Origin: Harmothoe impar
Taxonomy: Eukaryota; Annelida; Polychaeta; Phyllodocida; Polynoidae
Assembly (NCBI GenBank): GCA_947462335.1
Contig: OX381709.1
Location: 38,148,186 to 38,212,185 of the forward strand
Reading direction: 5' to 3'
Length of the DNA stretch: 64,000 bases
Shown: piece by piece, positions 47,786 to 56,775 of the stretch
Layout of the letters: every line of letters starts with the position of its first letter
Position numbering within the stretch: the stretch's first letter is position 1
Notes under the pieces: generated by a model
The model's database searches: none
The model's input: only the letters and a program-made list of their open reading frames with translations
Told to the model about the DNA's origin: nothing
Made by a program: the position numbers and the translations under genes

Positions 47786-48259
47786 TCATGTTTTTAGTTC
47801 GTCTCTGAGTTCCATCAGCAGGTTTCCCATTTTGTTGCTTTTAACGCTTCTCGGTGTGATCTTGTCTACCTGTGAGATGGTGTATCCACAGCCCCAGCCT
47901 TTTTCTGTTGAAGCTTCGTATAGGGTACCGGTAGTCTCTAGCAGTTTGGCTGTGAGGTCTTCGTCTTGTGTGAATTTGAGTTTAATGCAGTCCGCCATAA
48001 TATCATACCTTTTGATGTGAGAGTCCTGCTTCGTGTAGGCTATCCTATATGATAGCTTTTTGGCCTCATAACCATCCTCGCTAAGCATTATAGCCTCTGC
48101 TGTGTCGAAGTCTTCATTATATACTGCCAGTCTGTACCAATATAATTGCTCTGACGAGAGCCAATTGGTGTTATCATACAATATAGTGCACCTATACATG
48201 TTGGACAGGAACGAATGATGAGATTGAAACGCTATGCCATGTTCAAAATGAACAGTTTT
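47786..48259 (-). other. NADAR domain within LINE ORF1
   Basis: Residues 322-478 of ORF1. The conserved S-E-x-x-Y/W box (LSSEQLYWYR), the K-x-T-Q/K-F-x-Q-D block (IKLKFTQDEDL), the E-A-S then WG-x-G (GWGCG) and the final N-x-MGNLLMELR match the family from start to end at the usual length of about 155 residues. Confidence 0.85.
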
Positions 48260-49222
48260 GGCAGCCTCCAGATCCACTCCTTCGGGTAGTTTGTGTATGT
48301 CTCTATACTGAAACACCTCCTGATCCACCTCTATCTTGTTCCCCTTCACTCTAGCAGCCATACCAAGGTCTCTGGCCACTGCACTTAGGCATCTCAGCTC
48401 CTTGCGCTCCTGTTGTTGTTCAAGCGACAAGTCGTCACTAATGAAGATCTTTTTCCATTTGTCTAGATCTCTCATTTTACCTATATTGGTAAATAGCTTC
48501 TGTTTTGAATCCATGTCCCTGAATTTAATTAATATATTTCTCGGGCTCGTAGCGTTGTTTCTCAGCTTACCAATCCTGTATGCACTTTCTAGATTTATTT
48601 TATCACCTGGAGTGCATGCCCCAATATCATTCATCAGATCCAATAGGATTTTTCGTGGGGTATCTTGTCCTTCTGGGAACGCCTCTATTATAATGTTTTT
48701 GCGTTTACGGTCTTCGTCTAAGGCTCTGACCCTCATTTTTTCCTTGTCCAGCCTGTGAGATAGTCTCTGATTAGAAATGTCCAGGGTTTTACACTCGTAA
48801 TTCCTCTCATCTAACAGCTTCTCTGCTCTTTCCATTCTAGAGGTGAGAGCCTCAATACAGGTCTCGGTGTCAGATTTAAACTGGTCGTATGTGGATATAT
48901 GTGAGACTAGTTTATTGTCATTAGACTTAATAGATGCTTCGAGCCCCTCAAACTTTGCTATCATGTCCTTATTGGACTTTTTGAGCTCTAACATGGATTC
49001 CAATAGCTGATCGTTAACCGACTTCTCACCCGCCATTGTTGTTGTGTCGCTGTCAGACCCTACAGGCCTGCTTTCAATAGGAGTCACAGTGCAGCTCGCC
49101 TTGACAGGTGTGTTGTTTACCTGCCGATCCTCACCTGACGCTGTTGACACCGTCCCGCGTCCGCTACCACTTCTACCTCGTCTCACCTGAGTATTAGCTT
49201 TCTTCAAAGTTGGTCCTGGCAT
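47786..49222 (-). CDS. LINE ORF1 with coiled coil, RNA-binding region and C-terminal NADAR domain
   Basis: ORF1 proteins bind LINE RNA as chaperones. The 478-residue product starts at ATG 49222 (MPGPTLKK); an earlier GTG is not needed. A basic N-terminus with GRSGSGRG (~18-25) is followed by a heptad-rich coiled coil (~75-175), then an L1-ORF1-like RRM region (KNIIIEAFPEGQ, SAYRIGKLRN, PRNILIKF, ~177-240) and a Q/E-rich segment (~265-310). Residues 322-478 are a NADAR (YbiA/DUF1768) domain: FLSNMYRCTILYD, WLSSEQLYWYRLA, TAEAIM, EAKKLSYRI, IMADCIKLKFTQD, LLETTGTLYEAS, GWGCGYT, KMGNLLMELRDEL. NADAR enzymes act on ADP-ribose-linked substrates; its role here is unknown. The frame has no disruption. 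Confidence 0.88.
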   Translation of the reverse strand: MPGPTLKKANTQVRRGRSGSGRGTVSTASGEDRQVNNTPVKASCTVTPIESRPVGSDSDTTTMAGEKSVNDQLLESMLELKKSNKDMIAKFEGLEASIKSNDNKLVSHISTYDQFKSDTETCIEALTSRMERAEKLLDERNYECKTLDISNQRLSHRLDKEKMRVRALDEDRKRKNIIIEAFPEGQDTPRKILLDLMNDIGACTPGDKINLESAYRIGKLRNNATSPRNILIKFRDMDSKQKLFTNIGKMRDLDKWKKIFISDDLSLEQQQERKELRCLSAVARDLGMAARVKGNKIEVDQEVFQYRDIHKLPEGVDLEAAKTVHFEHGIAFQSHHSFLSNMYRCTILYDNTNWLSSEQLYWYRLAVYNEDFDTAEAIMLSEDGYEAKKLSYRIAYTKQDSHIKRYDIMADCIKLKFTQDEDLTAKLLETTGTLYEASTEKGWGCGYTISQVDKITPRSVKSNKMGNLLMELRDELKT

Positions 49223-49383
49223 ATCGAATGTAATGGCTATTATACATTCCACGCATGCCTCAGACGTTTATGAAGATATGCTTTCAATTTCTGGTCATCT
49301 CGCTGCTCAAATACCCGTAGAGGTGGTGGTTCGCTCTCCCCGCACTTCTAGCTAACCTGTGCTTGCCGCCATTCTTTTTCTAT

Positions 49384-49660
49384 TCAACTCTGAATTGTGT
49401 TAAAGCTAACAAAAGAGTTTTACTTAATGTTGACTATTGGTATTAATGAGTGTGTGTACATGGGCGTGAGAATAGATGAACACGTTAACGGTTGAATGGT
49501 TGGACATGTTGGGATAAGGAGAAGCACAGTGAGAGAAGTCAAAGATGGAAGGAGCAATGGTATCAGAGGAGAAAGGCATGGGGTGACTTGCTGGCTGGCT
49601 GGTAAAATAGGGGGATAAGAAGAGGGAAGAATGGAGGGAAGGAGAGTGAAAAGCAGGGAA
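49384..49660. repeat. Dispersed repeat R4, right part of the split copy, with purine-rich tail
   Basis: AATTGTGTTAAAGCTAAC and TGAGTGTGTG match 34623-34680. A G+A-rich tract follows (49500-49660), as in the other copy. Confidence 0.55.
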
Positions 49661-50149
49661 TAATTGAATTGAATTAAATCTTTATTGGACGGTAGCATCT
49701 CTCGACACTTTCTACCAGAACAACTCCTTTAACATGTACTTTGACGTAGCGATGTTCCTCGGATCGATAATTCAGATTTAGATATTTTATATTTAGTTAC
49801 TATAATAATTTAGATGCATTCCAATGTACTGTTGACAGCCTAATTAGTTGCAATTATGCAGAGAATATAAATGTGGTCTTCTTTCTTCTTTCTTCTGTTT
49901 TCTTATTTCACCACTTATTCTCATGAGGATTCATATTCTCAAAATGTGAACATTTTCAAGTTATTCCGTTCATTAGTCGATTTTAGATTGATGTCCTAAG
50001 ATAAGTAGGGACTGCAAGAGATCATCCTCTCTCCCCTCGACACATGATTAGACTGTACGGTTAGAAACCTGCATGGCCACCCTACAGTGAGCTATACTTG
50101 TGGATCCCATTTAAAAACGCAGCTGGGCCGATGTTCAGCTTTATGTTCA
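49661..50149. other. No recognised gene
   Basis: AT-rich sequence with a (TTCTTTC)n patch near 49880. Confidence 0.4.
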
Positions 50150-50960
50150 CCCCAGGTACACTCCGCCATCTCATTAATAGTCCACCTCAGGTGAACAAGG
50201 AATTGACCAATCACAGAACAATCTCCTGCCCCCCGGCCCACCAGCAGATGGCGTTATCCAGCAGCTGTACATCCACACCCTACTGTACCCCAGGTACACA
50301 GCCACACTGTACTGTACATTAGGCACACAGCCACCCCCCAGGGCCTACTACATGTGTTTTTCTCCATCTAGAGATGCAATTGTAGGGGATGCTAGTATGA
50401 CATGTGCAACCACTGTGTACCTGCGATACAGTATCTAGGCAACCGCACTGTACCTGGGGTGCAGTAGCTAGACAACCACTGTGTTCCTGGGGTATAGTAG
50501 GTGACCACTGTGTACCTGAGGTACAGTAGCTAGGATACCCACTGTATACCTGGAGTACACTAGGTGACCACTGTGTACCTGAGGTACAGAATGAATACTT
50601 GAGTTGTGGTCTCTATAACTTAGTGTAATTACCGTAAAACCTCGCGTATAAGCCTAACTCGCGTATAAGCCGCACCCCGAGTTTGGTGCGATCCTATAAG
50701 CCGCAGAGGCCATCTGAGAATTGTTAATTTGGAACTATAGTATACTTATTAAAACTCTCGTATAAGCCGCACCCTATATAGGCATGTTTGGTATCAAAAG
50801 AAAGCTGAGCCTGATTCGCGTGCAAGCCGCGGCTTATACGCGAGGTTTTACGGTACTCAATTAGGCCCACTAGTAGTCTACTCTACCTCAGGTACACAGT
50901 GATCATCCTATATGTTTACCTGAGGTACACTATAAAGCTGATAGTGCTAGCTACTGCGAT
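50150..50960. repeat. Degenerate array of CTGTGTACCTGAGGTACAG
   Basis: The motif GTACCTGAGGTAC (a palindrome with one central base) and variants occur more than ten times, most regularly at 50400-50590 with CACTGTGTACCTGAGGTACA spaced about 35-60 bp. Weaker copies lie at 50150-50330 and 50870-50940. A family F MITE (50630-50855) is inserted inside. Confidence 0.75.
50630..50855. mobile_element. MITE family F, copy 2
   Basis: TACCGTAAAACCTCGCGTAT at the left is inverted exactly at the right (ATACGCGAGGTTTTACGGTA). TATAAGCCGCACCC recurs inside. Length 226 bp. The better-preserved ends suggest it is younger than the copy at 21124-21304. Confidence 0.9.
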
Positions 50961-51174
50961 CTCCGCTGATTCTCATATTAAAGCGTTGTTACTGAGGCTG
51001 ATTTATGCATAGATTGATTATGACCTTTGGGATCTGAGTAGCCATTTTAATGTATTCTTTAGAAAACCAAGTGCAATAAAGATACGTTGTATACTCAAAT
51101 TCTATACCTCATCGACTAAGCCAAACATATAACCAACATTGACGTGACGTGGTATGATATGATATGTGTACTTC

Positions 51175-51700
51175 ATTAGCTGTAGTTTATAGCATTTATG
51201 AGATATCAATCATAATAAGATTCGCCTGTCACGTCAAAACTGACATCCTGCATTTAAGCAAATGACAGTATCAATCTTCATTATTTTCTATTCAATACTA
51301 TATCTTCGGAAATGAATACTAGAAGCCCAAGGAAAATATGGCCCATATTCGCTTTTAATGGGGTAGTTAGAATGAATGACCTGGGAAAGAGCTATAGTGG
51401 CAGTGGAGGGAGCAATGCTGACATGTTGAATGGGAATGGGAGAAAGAGGTACTGATAGATCTACTGATGTCTGGGGGGGGGGTACGGATCTATTGCAGAA
51501 TCAGCTGAGTGCTCACCACTTCTATCTAAATTCAGTTGCATGATCCCGTTTGTAAGCAGAGCATCACCTCGAGGCTTTGAACCTTTAGGTAGTTATCATG
51601 TCTTTTAACTCTCTGCCTCCATTGGCTATTAATTCATGATAGGTAATATTTCTGTCAGTGCATCTGGTGAATGTGGGTTCCTGTTGGATCCTCAACACAA
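51175..51700. repeat. Dispersed repeat R3, copy 1
   Basis: Aligns with 55785-56275 along nearly its whole length in the same orientation. Shared blocks are CGCCTGTCAC, ATCAATCTTCATTATTTTCTA, TACTGATAG-TCT, GAGTGCT-ACC--ATCT-TCT-AATTCAGT-GCATGA, GTCAGTGCAT-TGGTGAA. Confidence 0.75.
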
Positions 51701-52438
51701 GAACACAATATGCCTTTTCAAGCAAATAATATTATGTACATGTCAGTATAATGAAAACGATAACTATTTTCTAAATGAGATTCCCGTGTCCGTTTAGTTC
51801 CACATAAAAGTATTTTTAGTTCAACCGTATCATAAGAAATATCAAACACGCACCAAAGGCTTTGGCTGAGGCAGACATTTCTGTTGTGATGAGTATTCAA
51901 CGTTCACAAAATACTACCATATTTATGATGGTTACATACTTTTGATGACTACCCTGGAACCTAATTCCCGTGAATTCCCCCTGAATAACACAGGTTGATC
52001 TTGGGTCAGACCTGGGAATAACCAGAGTTATAATATTTTCCCGTTATATCACGGGATTTTGTAAGCAGATATTCCTGTCATATCAGAGGATTCTGGTAAA
52101 GACTTCAGGTTGCCTGGGTTCGAATCCCGTCAATAAGAGGCGTGTTTCTCATTAAAGTGTACTGTGTAAAAAAATGATATTGCACACACTATATTGTAGA
52201 CTTTCATATAGGAGACCTGATAGGGACATCCATTGAGACAGTTACATGAACTGTGACCATTTTGAATTGATATGCATTAATCACTTTAGACCAAACGAAG
52301 AGAACAGTAAGTAAAATCAAATTGAATAAATCCTGCATGAGCATTGAACATTTTGAAGGATGTGTTCAGAGTGAAACCAGAACTTTTGTGCTGTGTGGCC
52401 AATGCATCTTTTACAGAAAGTATACTCCCATCGGCCCT
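51701..52438. other. No recognised gene; isolated B box
   Basis: GGGTTCGAATCCCG near 52117 is a perfect B box, but no A box precedes it. The rest is AT-rich without features. Confidence 0.35.
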
Positions 52439-52587
52439 TAACCCATTGAGGGTGAATGTAGACTATACTCTACGTCCACTCCAGGCCGGATGCATATGTA
52501 GACTATAGTCTACACCATGAGAATTTTTGGGGGGAAATCCTGCCTTCTAGCTAAAATTCATTTTCTTTTGCCGGCCTCAAAGGGGTA
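52439..52587. mobile_element. MITE family G, copy 2
   Basis: TAACCCATTGAGGGTGAATG at the left, GCCGGCCTCAAAGGGGTA inverted at the right. Inside are GTAGACTATA-type short inverted repeats. Related to 24485-24692 and 61508-61684. Confidence 0.75.
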
Positions 52588-52594
52588 CGACTGC

Positions 52595-53460
52595 TACGGT
52601 TGTCCTCCTGCCTAAAGCTGGTGACCTCAGAAAAGTCACGAACTGGTGCCCAGTGAGTCAACTAAATAATATTTTCCAAATGTATAGAGAATGATGTACA
52701 TACTCAGTTAATTTCCTATCTCTTATGATATTATTGACTCTCATCAGCTGGGTGCTCGACCACAGATACATGTTTCGGGCTCATACAGAAACTATATGAA
52801 TGTCGCAATAGGGGGGAGGTGGTTGCCGTTGTCTTCCTCGATCTGAGGAAGCTTTTGACACAGTAAATCACCTCCTCCTCTTCAATGAGGTATGTAATCT
52901 AGAGTGTAGTGGGAGGTCACTGAAGTGGTCCGACAGTTATTTTGTGGGGCTGTACCCAGACTACAAAGATTTGGCCAAGAACCCATAGACCGTGGTGTTC
53001 CGCAGAGGTCGGTCCTTAGATTACTTCTCTTCATAATTTATATGAATAATAATTATCGTTAGTAACCTATAGCATGCAACCTACTTTATGTAAGACCTAG
53101 CCATAGTGGATAGTCATACAGATCCATACATGGTACAAACACTGCTACAGCTGCAATCAGAAGTGGTCAGTGAATGGTGTAATAAATTAGAACTCACAGT
53201 TAATTCCGATAAAACTTTGTGTTTGGTGCCAATCTAAGAATGGTCTTCATAACTTGTCGGATTTCAACCTTAGACTCAAGGGTAATGTACTACATTGTAG
53301 TAGATAGGTTCAACTACCTTGGGGTGATGATCGACAAGCCAACTTTTCACAAGAGTGCTGAGTTCATGTAATGTAAAACTGAAACACCTAAGGGATCTCA
53401 AAAAAATATGTCTGGTATAATTAATTATGCAAGTATTATTATAAGACTAAGCTATAAGTG
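52595..53460 (+). pseudogene. Decayed LINE reverse transcriptase
   Basis: Readable in shifting frames: LPKAGDLRKVTNWCPVSQLN (the NWRPIS box), EAFDTVNHLL (near 52850, the catalytic-aspartate box), WCNKLELTVNSDKT (near 53180) and a YLGVMID-like motif near 53320. Numerous stops and frameshifts. It lies on the plus strand just after the family G MITE, and the endonuclease half is absent. Confidence 0.75.
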
Positions 53461-54030
53461 ACTCTGACTGGGTTAGGGTAGTTAGTCCCCCTCCCCATGT
53501 CTACTTTCAGGTTAACCGTGGCACTTCTTGTTATTTCCTGGAAAATAACCTCCTTGGTGACCATACCACAACAAACATTGACTCTCCTACCACCCGACCC
53601 ACAACAGCAAACTGGGGTCCTCCACTAAAATCCCTAAGGACAGCCACCTCTACCACTATACTGCACCCAGACCTGTAGGTGCACCTGAAGGCCAGCCTAC
53701 ACCTGGGGTCCCACACTCCCAGAGCGACCATACACGTCCATGGCCGGTATGTTGTCACTCACAACACCGTTTCTACACACTGATAGGGAGTATGCTGGGG
53801 TCCTACCTGTGTCTACTACACCCATAGCCTGGGGAGGAGGATATACCTGTGGTAAAGGACTCAGAGGAGGAGGATCTCATTAAGCAGGTCCAGCAGCTTC
53901 AATATGAAAAGAGAAAGACTGCTCTGAAGGAGAAATAAGGATTATGCAGGAGAGGGCCAAGAACCCCCTTCAGCCCCCAGCAGCAGGAGGAGCTACACCA
54001 GGCCATAATTATATGGATGAGGATTTAAAT
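53461..54030 (+). other. Unassigned sequence inside the LINE remnant
   Basis: Contains a Thr/Pro-rich reading frame at about 53520-53670 and a charged EEEDLIKQVQQLQYEKRK-type stretch near 53855-53910 that could be a coiled coil from another retroelement. No family was identified. It separates the RT part from the C-terminal part at 54031. Confidence 0.3.
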
Positions 54031-54200
54031 CCATCTTGATGTACAAGCAAATGATCGTCCTCATGTTTGAGTATTGCGACTCTGTTGTTGGAAACGGGCC
54101 TGGCTGGGCTAGTGAGTGGTTTACAGTTGTGTAATTACCTAGCATAGAAAGTATAGAATAGAAAGTATAGAAGCTGTTAAACATGGCTTATGTATTATAA
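54031..54200 (+). pseudogene. LINE ORF2 C-terminal fragment
   Basis: LMYKQMIVLMFEYCDSVVGN fits the LYKTLILPLLEYCD-VW motif that follows the RT core in CR1/L2-type LINEs. It is probably the continuation of the remnant at 52595-53460. Confidence 0.6.
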
Positions 54201-55784
54201 ATGCTTGAAGCTGCTCCATCCATGTATGAATTCTGCCTGCTCACTTCATTTCCCATGTGTAATATTGCCGTGTTTTCTGTGTAAGCCTGACGTAGCTGAT
54301 ATAGCAGACGTACATTCACATTTATGACAAGCACTGTTCTATGTATTCAATTGTCACCATAATAAAGTTGTCAAATACATGTTTCTCTTGTCTGGTATTC
54401 TATGACATATGTCTTCATCAACTTCCGTATAGACTTGAATTCCCTACCACACTTCAATAGGATTAATGGCCCAACAAATTAAATGGACCGGCTTGCAAAA
54501 GGAAAAGCATTTCTGGAATAGAATGCAAATATCCGCATGTTGCTGTCTGCTCTAGCTTCAATAGTATTAATCCAAGTTTAGGACTAAGTCACATCATTCT
54601 GATCGGAATGGAAAACTCCAAAGTCGCGGTAGACATTAGCATATTTTAGTTTATAAAGCTCCACATAATATTCTGAAACCTCATTTATTACTATTTAGGA
54701 ATTTTCCTTGATATAAAAGTTAATATATAATGATGCATCTAATAATGTAAGATACGTATAAAGACTCAATTTGGATGGTAAAAGTGTTGACTTTATGAGA
54801 TTTAGCAACCAGGCGCTTGTTATTCTTGTCTCTGAAGGTTTTAACATTTTACTGTACAATGTTGCTGACTCTAAAGTTGGCAAGTTGGCAATTGCATTTT
54901 GATGACATATCACGTTGTTGAAAGGCACTATAGAATGGAAGTTCCAAGATGATTGCAAGGCCATTATATGTATTTTTTATAATATACTTTAGGCCGTTAT
55001 TATCTGAAGGTTATTTCCCTACTTATCAGGCAATCATTGAGAGCTTTTTAAATTGTGTCCTGCCAAGACACCACAGAACAATTAACCTGATATAGACAGC
55101 CCGCTGTCCTATCTTTTAAGTGACATGATACTACATTTTGATTTTCTTGTTCAGTAAAATAGTGAATATACAATCGATGTATCTTTTGACGGCGCTCAGC
55201 AGTGCAGGTAAACACCATGCTATTGCTTCTCGTGTTTATTCTCATGTTTCCCATTCTGAGTAGGTTAGGAGACTATATATACTATACTTCATGTGTTTTT
55301 CTGTGTTTACTTCATACTGGTCATTTTATCTAATTCAGTCAATAAAGGCAAGAAGATTGCTATTCTCTTTGGCAACCTATCTCCCGTCTGTAAGATCCTG
55401 ACTAAAGCACACAATGTAATGTGGCTCGTTAGGCTGCCTTTTTGGCATAGTCTAATGGGGGAACCTGTTTACCTCAGAGTAATGGTTGAAAACATAATAA
55501 TATTATGAGAACACCTGGTCTAGAAAGAGTGCTAACGTGTTAAGCTGTCTCTGTGTGACCTTTTATCATTACCATAATGTACTGGCGTATATATGTAAAA
55601 CAATGTATAATCTGAATGTATTCTTTCAATGTATGTGTCACCATTCAATACCTATCGTGGTTGTTTTAGTAGTCTTACATTCATAACTATAAACATAGAG
55701 TGTAAAATGATTGCTGCTATCTCCTGATTCGATTTTAAACCTGGCTAGAGTTGACAGTTCTAGTATCATTAATATGTTATAACC
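54201..55784. other. No recognised gene
   Basis: AT-rich. Minus-strand ORFs at 54695-54964 and 55048-55254 carry no recognised domain. Confidence 0.4.
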
Positions 55785-56275
55785 GGCCGTGGATAACATG
55801 GCTTAATATTTCATAAGCTGTTTATATCATTTGTAAGAAGTTGATGAGAGTTAATATCCGCCTGTCACATTCCTCCACCGCAATAGTGGTAGACTAATAC
55901 AGGCTACCTGAATCTAATCGACTTTTAATGCAAGCACCAATCTTCATTATTTCCTAGTCAATGCTAGATCATGGGAAATAAAAACCAGCACATGTGCACA
56001 GCAGATAGTAGTTACAATTCATGACCAGAGAGAAGAGGTGTCAGGGGAGGAGATATGAAGGAAGAGTGCTACTGATAGGTCTTATACCAGTCCAGCTATC
56101 GCTTGAGTGCTTCCCACATCTGTCTGAATTCAGTCGCATGACCATATTTGTATGCAGAGCAATCAAGTTAGAGGTTTGAATCTTTCACTAGGCACTGTTT
56201 TTTTTAAACAGACTCTTATTTATATCAGCCACTATGGTTGTCAGTGCATTCTGGTGAACCTGTGTTTTGTGAGAG
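55785..56275. repeat. Dispersed repeat R3, copy 2
   Basis: Direct-orientation partner of 51175-51700, 4.6 kb away. See that entry for shared blocks. Confidence 0.75.
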
Positions 56276-56654
56276 TTTACATATAAGTAGGGCCTCTATG
56301 AGACTATGTCTTCAACTAAGAAAATGAATCGAATTAAATGATCGGGGTAATGTTTTCCCTTGCTTCGTGCATTCGGATTTTAATATTGCATGATCGAAAA
56401 TTGATAGGGGCGGTAATTAATTTTGTTCTCACCATGATTACAGAAATTCGTCTGTGCCCATAATGAAATGAAATCGCCTTGAGAATTCAAGTAAACAGAA
56501 AAGAATACCATTTACACTTTGGTGCAAGCATTGTATTACGGGTATGTGGTAGGTCTAGGTTAGCGCAATCTGATCTGCAGACCTATCTGTCTCTCTCTCT
56601 TTGATTAATTTAGGTGTCCCCGCCCCCTTTCATCATCTCCTGTTCCTTTCCACT

Positions 56655-56775
56655 TTATTCTTCCCTCCCTCCCTCCCTCCCTCCCTCCCACCCCCCTCCC
56701 TACCTCCCTCCCTCCCTTTCTTCCTTCCTTCCTTCCTTCCTTCCATTTCCATTCTTCCTTCCTTCCACCCCTCTC
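56655..56775. repeat. (CCCT)n / (TTCC)n pyrimidine microsatellite
   Basis: CCCT repeats followed by TTCC repeats. The Pro/Ser/Leu-rich ORFs over it are artefacts. Confidence 0.95.

Larger units (their letters stand above)
43779..49385 (-). mobile_element. Near-intact LINE (CR1-like) with a NADAR-containing ORF1
   Basis: Minus-strand order: 5' UTR (49223-49385), ORF1 (49222-47786), a 0.65-kb spacer, ORF2 (47137-44261) and a 3' UTR ending in an A-rich tail (seen as the T-rich 43779-43799). The flanks continue one dispersed repeat (see 34432-34990), which gives the boundaries. TTCTTTTT-like sequence at both edges could be the target duplication. The length of about 5.6 kb and a single stop in ORF2 point to a fairly recent insertion. 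Clade assignment (CR1/L2-like) rests on the endonuclease-RT layout and C-terminus. Confidence 0.75.

Noticed and set aside
47832..48758. Plus-strand ORFs of 62 and 140 codons
   Set aside because: Shadows of ORF1 on the other strand.
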